Shown here: one piece after another, positions 1 to 5,092 of the stretch
Numbering within the stretch: the first letter of the stretch is position 1
Layout of the letters: every line of letters starts with the position of its first letter
Assembly: GCA_003523545.1 (NCBI GenBank)
Contig: DQAM01000520.1
Location: 1 to 12,768, forward strand
DNA length: 12,768 bases
Direction: 5' to 3'
Origin: Dysgonomonas sp.
GTDB taxonomy: Bacteria > Bacteroidota > Bacteroidia > Bacteroidales > Dysgonomonadaceae
Translations under genes and position numbers: made by a program
The notes under the pieces: generated by a model
Databases searched by the model: none
What the model saw: only the letters and a program-made list of their open reading frames with translations
Told to the model about the DNA's origin: nothing

Positions 1-272
1 ATCAGTCCGCTTACTTGTATTCTTTCCGATTCGTTGAAGTCGGAAATACCGTTTGTGAACGTATCTTTAGGAACTCCGTAATTTCCCACCAAAGGAAATG
101 TGATGGTGAGTATCTGCCCAAGATACGAAGGGTCTGTCAGGCTTTCGGGATATCCGACCATAGCGGTGCTGAATACGACTTCGCCCGCCGAGGGGTTTTC
201 CGCCCCGAAAGACCATCCTTCAAAAACTGTCCCGTCGTCGAGAATTAATTTTACAGGTTTGTCTGTCTGCAT
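1..272 (-). CDS. carA: Carbamoyl-phosphate synthase small chain, N-terminal part (runs off the window)
   Basis: The glutaminase subunit of carbamoyl-phosphate synthase supplies ammonia from glutamine to CarB for arginine and pyrimidine synthesis in the cytoplasm. Reading the minus strand from an ATG at 272 gives 90 codons with no stop. They begin [19 protein letters not shown] and contain [20 protein letters not shown] and PLVGNYGVP, which match the conserved N-terminal domain of CarA. The glutamine amidotransferase domain with its Cys-His-Glu triad would lie outside the window. The start fits the family: the beta strand KLILDDG normally begins within the first ten residues. There is no clear Shine-Dalgarno sequence, as is usual in Bacteroidetes. 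An intrinsic terminator at 478-516 separates it from the gene upstream, so it should have its own promoter; I could not locate one convincingly. A REP-type pair (380-433) lies about 110 bases upstream of the start. Confidence 0.95.
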   Translation of the reverse strand, partial: MQTDKPVKLILDDGTVFEGWSFGAENPSAGEVVFSTAMVGYPESLTDPSYLGQILTITFPLVGNYGVPKDTFTNGISDFNESERIQVSGL

Positions 273-379
273 GTTTACGATTGAGTTATTTGTAATATTA
301 TTAAATTCTTATTTTCTATTATTATATGTATCAAACACCGTGCCCGATAAGCATACTTTTCAATAAAAATTGCTGCCTT

Positions 380-433
380 GTAGGGTTAACTTCTAAAGTT
401 AACCGAATGGACAGGTTGAGAACCTGTCCCTAC
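380..433. repeat. REP-type inverted pair (unit 1), upstream of carA
   Basis: Two hairpins stand back to back between a GTAGGG foot (380-385) and its inverse CCCTAC (428-433). Hairpin one has arms GGTTAACTT (384-392) and AAGTTAACC (396-404) with loop CTA. Hairpin two has arms GGACAGGTT (409-417) and AACCTGTCC (421-429) with loop GAG. The second is nearly identical to hairpins at 4093-4113 and 4483-4505. The GTAG tetranucleotide at the foot is a known recognition mark of REP elements moved by RAYT transposases. The first hairpin differs in arm sequence but keeps the three-base loop, the TT/AA closing pairs and the foot. Confidence 0.8.
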
Positions 434-477
434 ATTTTTTAATCAAAAGAACGCTCCCGGAACTTCACCGTACGGAT

Positions 478-516
478 AAAAAAAAGGAACACGATTCAGA
501 GAACCTGTTCCTTTTT
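478..516 (-). terminator. Intrinsic terminator
   Basis: An 11-base perfect stem (AAAAAGGAACA at 481-491, TGTTCCTTTTT at 506-516) encloses a 14-base loop. On the minus strand it ends in eight T. It lies about 145 bases beyond the stop of the helical exported protein gene and is the first terminator after it. It could equally end a short separate transcript starting near 579. The plus strand also carries a T-run, so it may work both ways. Confidence 0.75.
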
Positions 517-579
517 CATTTCGTAATATCTTGTCTTTATTATTGTCATCAATACGTCTCAAATATCCGGTGAATATCT
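478..579 (-). ncRNA. Possible short transcript of about 100 nt (candidate sRNA or leader)
   Basis: A perfect TAnnTTTG motif (TATCTTTG, 586-593, minus strand) lies about 100 bases upstream of the strong terminator at 478-516. This is the promoter-terminator spacing of a small RNA. The interval has an imperfect 5' hairpin (557-583) and a short reading frame at 549-496, MTIIKTRYYEMKKEQVL, whose last codons form the left side of the terminator stem. No -33 TTTG box is visible, and the terminator may simply serve the upstream gene. This is a suggestion only. Confidence 0.2.
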
Positions 580-659
580 GAGATACAAAGATAGATATTT
601 ATTGTAATTAATACGAATAATTTATTGATAAATAATTATAAAATAACAACCTGTCCGGA

Positions 660-1598
660 TTACTGGCTGATAAACAAGTTATACTTTTGGACAGCTTCGC
701 TGTAATGTGAATTTGCCGAACCAAACCAGCGGTTGAGCAAATCGGCATCAGAGGCATCCTCGATACGCTCTGTCAGGCTTTGCAAGGCTTTGGCCGCTTC
801 CCCGCACTTGCGGTAAAAAGTCTGGTATACTTCTTTGTAATATATATCCTTAAGCTTTGACAAATCTTTTGTGGAAGTATCTTTATTTTTCTCGATAGAA
901 GCCGTCAGCTGCTCCAATTCGCTGCGTACAGCCTGTATATCCAACTGTTGAGAGTCGAACATACCGAAAATCTTATCCAGCGAATTCAGATCCGTCTTCA
1001 TAGGGATGACAAATGAAGCGATCTTACTCCCTTCAAGCAATAGAAGTTCAGCCCTGTTTCCGGCAGCAGATGCCTGTGCGGAAGCCGAACGCCAATTTGC
1101 ACACGACAGGTCGAGATAATAAATAAGGCTGTCGCGCATGCTTGAATATTTTGCAAAGTCCGTATCTGATTGGTATTGTTTATCCGCAAAATAAGAACTT
1201 ATCGATGCACACCATTGCGAAAGCGAGTTCATATGATTATTTCCTGTTTCGACGTATTTCTCGATATCGGCTTTTTCGGGAAAATTCTGTACGGATTTCA
1301 GTGCTGTTTTGTATGCGGCAACTTGTTCCGCCCGTGCAGGTATACCCTTACAATTCACGTAGAAAGGTTGAAGGTTCGGATTTTTAGACAACCGTTCTGC
1401 ATTATTGTCGGCTGTCTGCAACAATTGTTGATAAGTGCCGAATATTTCGTTGTTGGAATTACCCATTTTAATGACCGAATTACTGAACTCAATTATACGG
1501 GATGCTTCCGACTCAGCCTTTGAGTTTTTTTTCTTTTGTGAAAAAGACGGCAGTGCTATAAGTGCAGCCGATACGAGAATAATAAATTTTAATTTCAT
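660..1598 (-). CDS. Exported helical protein of unknown function (possibly DUF3829-like)
   Basis: A 312-aa protein with a standard signal peptide (MKLKFIILVSAALIALPSFS, cleavage expected near residue 20). There is no lipobox Cys, so it is probably a soluble periplasmic protein. The mature part is almost wholly predicted helical, rich in Ala, Ser, Gln, Lys and Glu, without membrane segments or a catalytic motif. Two Cys lie near residues 83 and 130, with further ones at about 166 and 265, so disulfides are possible in the periplasm. The composition and length resemble the DUF3829/YiiG-type exported helical proteins, but I cannot show homology by eye. The start is supported by the signal peptide and by an exact TAnnTTTG box at 1629-1636, about 30 bases upstream. 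It appears to be a single-gene unit, ending at the terminator at 478-516. Confidence 0.85.
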   Translation of the reverse strand: MKLKFIILVSAALIALPSFSQKKKNSKAESEASRIIEFSNSVIKMGNSNNEIFGTYQQLLQTADNNAERLSKNPNLQPFYVNCKGIPARAEQVAAYKTALKSVQNFPEKADIEKYVETGNNHMNSLSQWCASISSYFADKQYQSDTDFAKYSSMRDSLIYYLDLSCANWRSASAQASAAGNRAELLLLEGSKIASFVIPMKTDLNSLDKIFGMFDSQQLDIQAVRSELEQLTASIEKNKDTSTKDLSKLKDIYYKEVYQTFYRKCGEAAKALQSLTERIEDASDADLLNRWFGSANSHYSEAVQKYNLFISQ

Positions 1599-1628
1599 AT
1601 TTCATCTATATGATTAAGCATGAGTCCG

Positions 1629-1636
1629 CAAAGTTA
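1629..1636 (-). promoter_or_regulatory. Bacteroidetes-type -7 box (TAACTTTG) for the helical protein gene
   Basis: An exact match to TAnnTTTG on the minus strand puts a transcription start near 1622 and gives a 5' leader of roughly 24 bases. No TTTG is seen at the expected -33 distance, so this rests on the -7 box and its position. Confidence 0.45.
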
Positions 1637-1722
1637 ATAGAATCCTGTAAACCGAATCAGTTCCGGCATAATAAATACAGATTTCTTTAATTGAAATCAT
1701 ATTATTTCTGAACAGGCAGCTA

Positions 1723-1753
1723 TTTCCGATTCAATGATAACTTATTATATTTG
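1723..1753 (+). promoter_or_regulatory. Bacteroidetes-type promoter of the LamG/EEP gene
   Basis: A -7 box TATATTTG (1746-1753) matches TAnnTTTG exactly. A near-consensus -33 box TTTC (1723-1726) stands exactly 19 bases upstream, the spacing described for the Bacteroidetes primary sigma factor. Transcription would start near 1760. That is downstream of the in-frame ATGs at 1734 and 1755, so it favours translation from 1797. Confidence 0.55.
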
Positions 1754-1796
1754 CATGAATGAATTTTTATATGGAGACCTTTTAAACCTAATACTT

Positions 1797-3833
1797 ATGA
1801 AATACTTTCTTTTATTTGCGTCCCTGTTTTTATATCTCACCGAAACGGGTGCGCAATCTTCTCAGGAAAATAGAGCATTACTGCTGGATGGAAAAGATAA
1901 CAATGTCTGCATCGGCATAGGAATCATCGAAGCCCCATGGACACTGGAGGCATGGATAAAAGGAGATGATAACGAATGGAAAGATTCGGAAGTTATTATC
2001 GGCGGGGGAGAATATAGTAATATCAGTTATGTAGATAAAGAACCCTTACAGATAAAGAACGGCAGGCTGCACAGCCCCAAAGCCGGATTATGGTCTCCTG
2101 CGCTATTGGACGATCAATGGCATCATGCTGCGGTAAGTTGTGACGGAAAGTCTTCATACCTTTTTCTGGACGGACAACTGGTCGATCGCAAAGACACAGC
2201 CGTTACTATCCTACCTGGTTCGATCGGAACCGACAATAGTCCCGAAACGGTTTTCGGCGGATGTATAGATGAAGTCAGGATATGGACGGAGGCCGTACCC
2301 GGAAATCTGATAAAACAATGGATGAATCAGCCGCTAAGAGCATCGCATCCGCATATAAAAAGCCTCAAAGGATACTATCCTTTCGACGAAGTGGTGGATG
2401 AATCGGCTGTCAACTGGATGGGTAAAGGGTATCGTCCTTACCATGTCAGAAATTACAGGTACGATTATAAGAAAGAATTCCCTCTGGCCCATACCATAGC
2501 GAATGATAATCCGGCTTTCGGAGGAGAAGATTATCCGCAGGAAGTGTTCAATGCCGTCGTAATAGACAGCGAATGGGATGTGGAGCAGGGAAGTTCGGAA
2601 AATCAGATACTCAAGCTCCGGATTGCAGTAAGAGGAAACCAAAAGCCTTTGCATCTCAACGAACTTTCGCTCGACTTTTCGGAAACTTCTTCGATACAGG
2701 ATATATCCGGTATACATATATATTATGCGGGTGATAAAGCTAAATCGAAAGTAAGGACTCCTCTGTTCAATACTTCTTCCGTAAAACCGCGTCAAAAAAT
2801 CACCCTCAAGGCGAAAAAAGAAGCTTTCGAACTGAAACAGGGAATCAATTATATTCTGGTGACGGCCGATATTAAACCGGATGCTCAAACAGGAAATACA
2901 GTAAAAATAAAGGTTCCCTCCATAAAACTGAACGGCAAAGGCTATCTTCCCGAATCGTCGGAAGGCATGGTAGAGCAAAAAATTATTGCCAACAACAAAG
3001 AGAACTTAAACCATCTGCGGGTATTGCAGTGGAACATCTGGCATGGAGGTGTACGATTGGGCAATACGAAAGCGGACAATGTTATCGAATTGATAAACGG
3101 TATAAACCCTGACATCGTGACTATGCAGGAAGGGTACGGAAGCCAGGAAAAAATCGCCCAAGCGGCAGGTATGTTCCTGCAGACACCTGCTCCCGACCAG
3201 AACCTGGCACTGTTCAGCCGGTATCCGATGACAAAACAGCCTTCTTCGAATAACTTCCGCTCGAACCCGGCTATTATAAAGCTTCCCAACGGCAGGGAAA
3301 TACTTGTAAACGGGTGCTGGCTCCGTTATGCGTACCGACCCGATTACACAGGCACATTCCCCGAAAGGAACCACAATACGGAAGGCTGGATAAAGGAAGA
3401 TTCTATAGTACCTATGGCAGATGTCGGCGAAATTATAGAGAAAGACACTAATCCTGTTAGGACAAGCCAGGATATGCCGGTAATTATTGCCGGGGACTTC
3501 AACTCGTGCAGCCACCTCGACTGGACAAAGGCAGCCGCACCCCTGCATTACGGATACGGACCTGTCGATTTTCCGACATCACGCTTCATGTACGAAAAAG
3601 GATACCGGGACAGCTTCCGCGAAGTGAATCCCGATGAAGTGAAATATCCGGGAGGAACGTATGCCAATATATTCGGACATTTACACAATTCCCGCATCGA
3701 CTTTATTTATTACTCCGGAAAAGGGATAAAACCGGTTACATCAAAAACTATACGTACCGCACCGGAGATCGACGATGTGTGGCCGTCGGATCATGAGGCT
3801 GTTGTTACCGTGTTCGAAGTTTTACCGGAATAG
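1797..3833 (+). CDS. Secreted LamG - BNR-associated domain - endonuclease/exonuclease/phosphatase protein
   Basis: A 678-aa exported protein. Residues 1-19 form a signal peptide (MKYFLLFASLFLYLTETGA). Residues 25-200 form a LamG/concanavalin-like beta sandwich (WTLEAWIKG, DDQWHHAAVSCDG, LFLDGQLV, GCIDEVRIW). Residues about 236-395 resemble the N-terminal domain found before BNR repeats in Bacteroides sialidases (BNR_assoc_N). Residues 405-678 form an EEP-fold metal-dependent phosphoesterase with a full motif set: N413 in QWNIWHG, E445 in MQE, D567/N569 in GDFNS, D635 in SRIDFIYYS and D665/H666 in PSDHEAV. It is therefore probably an active extracytoplasmic phosphodiesterase or nuclease whose LamG part binds a glycan. 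The substrate is not evident. The start at 1797 is preferred over in-frame ATGs at 1734 and 1755 because it directly precedes the signal peptide and lies downstream of the promoter. The gene stands alone on the plus strand and meets the RAYT gene tail to tail with a 5-base gap. Confidence 0.9.
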   Translation: MKYFLLFASLFLYLTETGAQSSQENRALLLDGKDNNVCIGIGIIEAPWTLEAWIKGDDNEWKDSEVIIGGGEYSNISYVDKEPLQIKNGRLHSPKAGLWSPALLDDQWHHAAVSCDGKSSYLFLDGQLVDRKDTAVTILPGSIGTDNSPETVFGGCIDEVRIWTEAVPGNLIKQWMNQPLRASHPHIKSLKGYYPFDEVVDESAVNWMGKGYRPYHVRNYRYDYKKEFPLAHTIANDNPAFGGEDYPQEVFNAVVIDSEWDVEQGSSENQILKLRIAVRGNQKPLHLNELSLDFSETSSIQDISGIHIYYAGDKAKSKVRTPLFNTSSVKPRQKITLKAKKEAFELKQGINYILVTADIKPDAQTGNTVKIKVPSIKLNGKGYLPESSEGMVEQKIIANNKENLNHLRVLQWNIWHGGVRLGNTKADNVIELINGINPDIVTMQEGYGSQEKIAQAAGMFLQTPAPDQNLALFSRYPMTKQPSSNNFRSNPAIIKLPNGREILVNGCWLRYAYRPDYTGTFPERNHNTEGWIKEDSIVPMADVGEIIEKDTNPVRTSQDMPVIIAGDFNSCSHLDWTKAAAPLHYGYGPVDFPTSRFMYEKGYRDSFREVNPDEVKYPGGTYANIFGHLHNSRIDFIYYSGKGIKPVTSKTIRTAPEIDDVWPSDHEAVVTVFEVLPE

Positions 3834-3838
3834 ACAAA

Positions 3839-4390
3839 TCATTCCATATAATATTCGTCTTCCAGCCATTTCGAAGGATTGCCGTATATATAACCGGCTA
3901 TGCTTTCGTAAGATTTCTGATTGCGGATGATGTGCTCGTAATAACTGCGCTGCCAGAGACGTATACCCTGCATACCATTTAATTGATTAATACGTCGCGA
4001 AGAAAACGTTTTAAATTGACGTATAATTTCCGGTAATCCGTGTTTTCTATATGCAGTAGCAGGGGCGGGTTCCAAACCCGATCGTTCCAAACGGACAGGT
4101 TGTGAACCTGTCCCTACAGATATTATATCGTTTATTATAATTATGCCATGTACGTGGTTAGGCATTATACACCATGCATCTAACTGGATATGAGGATTAT
4201 GGTTAGGCAGATCTTTCCATGCACAATCGGCTATTCGTCCTGCTTCGTTGAATATCATTTCCCCGTCGCGAATATCACCGAATACATATATCCTGTCCTG
4301 ACAACATATCGTCACGAAATATAATCCTTCGTTGCTGTAATCATAATCCTGCAACCGGATGATCTTACATTCGGGTAAATGTGCATTCAT
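3839..4390 (-). CDS. REP-associated tyrosine transposase (RAYT, Y1/HUH family)
   Basis: A 183-aa single-stranded DNA transposase of the IS200/IS605-related Y1 family that handles REP hairpins. Residues 22-32 (GLYFVTICCQD) are the usual first strand. The metal-binding HUH pair is H79/H81 in MPNHVHGI. The region WQRSYYEHIIRN (145-157) and the motif GYIYGNP (166-172) follow; by comparison with the family, Y167 is the likely catalytic tyrosine. All key residues are present, so it may be active. Residues about 92-111 (GTGSQPVRLERSGLEPAP) are encoded by a REP pair lying inside the gene in frame and form a linker between the HUH strand and the C-terminal helices. There are no terminal inverted repeats of an ordinary IS; the RAYT stands as a single gene with REPs around it, as in other bacteria where REP spread is attributed to such enzymes. 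Its stop is 5 bases from the convergent EEP gene. Confidence 0.92.
   Translation of the reverse strand: MNAHLPECKIIRLQDYDYSNEGLYFVTICCQDRIYVFGDIRDGEMIFNEAGRIADCAWKDLPNHNPHIQLDAWCIMPNHVHGIIIINDIISVGTGSQPVRLERSGLEPAPATAYRKHGLPEIIRQFKTFSSRRINQLNGMQGIRLWQRSYYEHIIRNQKSYESIAGYIYGNPSKWLEDEYYME
4059..4117. repeat. REP-type inverted pair (unit 2) inside the RAYT coding sequence
   Basis: Hairpin one has arms CGGGTT (4066-4071) and AACCCG (4075-4080) with loop CCA and a degraded foot GCAGGGG. Hairpin two has arms GGACAGGTT (4093-4101) and AACCTGTCC (4105-4113) with loop GTG and a perfect inverted foot CCCTAC (4112-4117). The 12-base spacer between them has no dyad. The pair keeps the transposase frame open through its length. 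Confidence 0.85.
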
Positions 4391-4454
4391 GCATTTGTGT
4401 GCAGATATATTCTAAAATTTATCGGGTTTATCCTGATAATAGATAATAGTTCGT

Positions 4455-4469
4455 GTAGGGACGGGTTTA
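4455..4469. repeat. Orphan half REP
   Basis: GTAGGGACGGGTTTA is the foot and left arm of the CGGG-type REP hairpin (compare the complete one at 4516-4540). The partner arm is missing, which suggests the remnant of a partial deletion or incomplete copying next to unit 3. Confidence 0.6.
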
Positions 4470-4479
4470 CATTTCTATC

Positions 4480-4540
4480 GTAGGGACAGGTTCACAACCT
4501 GTCCCAGAAACTTTCGGGCGGGTTTGGAACCCGTCCCTAC
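4480..4540. repeat. REP-type inverted pair (unit 3), between RAYT and XRE genes
   Basis: Foot GTAGGG (4480-4485) and inverse foot CCCTAC (4535-4540) bound two hairpins. The first has arms GGGACAGGTT (4483-4492) and AACCTGTCCC (4496-4505) with loop CAC. The second has GGGCGGGTT (4516-4524) and AACCCGTCCC (4528-4537) with loop TGG and one base missing from the left arm. The A:T to G:C change between CAGG/CCTG and CGGG/CCCG arms occurs on both sides, which indicates selection for pairing. The right foot overlaps the last bases of the XRE gene. Confidence 0.88.
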
Positions 4541-4977
4541 TTCTTTTTCAATTGATCGATTTCGCTTTCGAGGCGGGCAATAGTTTGTTTGAGTTCTTTT
4601 ATAGTGCTGTCGTACAAATCCACGATCTTATCCATAGTGGTAATATTTATATCACCATTGACTGTACTTCCAACAGGACTTCCCGGACCTTCACTTTTCA
4701 TAGCACTTTCATCGTTGAAAGTATTATTATAAATAGTGATAGGTCTTTTCCGCTCCATTATTTCGGGATAAAACTGACTGATCAGTATATAAGGTGCATG
4801 CAGTTCTCTGGCTGCCTTTTGCAATATACCCTCTTCCCAAGTCGGTTCCTCTTCAAGCTGCTGCAAGCGTTCAGGTGTAATGCCTATTTTTTTTGCTAAT
4901 TCTTCGATTGACATGCGTTCGAATTCGCGGAAATGCTTTACACCTTTTCCCTGATGTATGATCAATTCATCTTCCAT
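4537..4977 (-). CDS. XRE-type helix-turn-helix regulator with C-terminal coiled coil
   Basis: A 146-aa protein. Residues about 8-60 form a compact HTH of the XRE/Cro type (FREFERMSIEELAKKIGI, then TPERLQQLEEEP as recognition helix and turn). A low-complexity linker (84-110) leads to a coiled coil at 114-146 (DSTIKELKQTIARLESEI, ending QLKKK), probably for self-association. It is cytoplasmic and probably a DNA-binding regulator; target unknown. The stop codon TAG is formed by the GTAG foot of REP unit 3, so the present C-terminus coincides with the repeat edge and the original end may have been different. Two overlapping TAnnTTTG boxes lie at 5006-5021. The neighbouring RAYT starts 146 bases downstream across the REP pair, so co-transcription is possible but the hairpins would weaken it. 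The HTH call is by pattern; sub-family unknown. Confidence 0.8.
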   Translation of the reverse strand: MEDELIIHQGKGVKHFREFERMSIEELAKKIGITPERLQQLEEEPTWEEGILQKAARELHAPYILISQFYPEIMERKRPITIYNNTFNDESAMKSEGPGSPVGSTVNGDINITTMDKIVDLYDSTIKELKQTIARLESEIDQLKKK

Positions 4978-5005
4978 AATTTATCTGTGTCTTAAGTTTT
5001 GATTC

Positions 5006-5021
5006 CAAATATACAAAAATA
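5006..5021 (-). promoter_or_regulatory. Two adjacent TAnnTTTG -7 boxes upstream of the XRE gene
   Basis: TATTTTTG (5014-5021) is immediately followed on the minus strand by TATATTTG (5006-5013); both match the Bacteroidetes -7 consensus exactly. A start near 4999 would give a leader of about 22 bases. No TTTG -33 box is seen for either. They stand just downstream of the preceding gene's terminator, where a new promoter is expected. Confidence 0.45.
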
Positions 5022-5044
5022 TAAGGATGATCTATTATGGTCAT

Positions 5045-5075
5045 AAAAAAACAGGACTGAATTTCAGTCCTGTTT
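5045..5075 (-). terminator. Intrinsic terminator of the first pseudo-metalloprotease gene
   Basis: A 27-base palindrome (arms AAACAGGACTGAA and its complement, one central base) is followed on the minus strand by six T. It begins 18 bases after the stop of the gene at 5093-6607. Almost the same hairpin follows the paralogous gene at 6702-6731. Confidence 0.88.
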
Positions 5076-5092
5076 ATAAAGATTTTATATCA

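Larger units (their letters stand above)
273..659. other. 387-base intergenic region between carA and the helical exported protein gene
   Basis: I see no protein gene of normal size here. From left to right it holds the AT-rich leader of carA (273-379), a REP-type inverted pair (380-433), a strong hairpin with a T-run on the minus strand (478-516), an imperfect hairpin (557-583, arms TCTCAAATAT and ATATCTGAGA, 9 of 10 pairs) and an exact minus-strand TAnnTTTG motif (586-593). The remainder is AT-rich with no recognisable signal. Confidence 0.7.

Noticed and set aside
2334..2978. 214-codon minus-strand open frame opposite the LamG/BNR-associated region
   Set aside because: It overlaps conserved domains of the plus-strand gene and resembles no family; rich in Phe, Tyr and Arg as antisense frames often are.
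3006..3548. Long open frame on the minus strand opposite the EEP domain
   Set aside because: It lies wholly opposite a well-supported gene, shows no domain or signal and has the biased composition of an antisense frame.
4455..4540. CRISPR-like array of short palindromic repeats
   Set aside because: The repeats are palindromic pairs with REP feet and inverted orientation; there are no regularly spaced unique spacers and no cas genes.
3839..4540. Conventional insertion sequence around the transposase gene
   Set aside because: No terminal inverted repeats or target-site duplication are visible; the HUH family and the REPs fit a RAYT instead.
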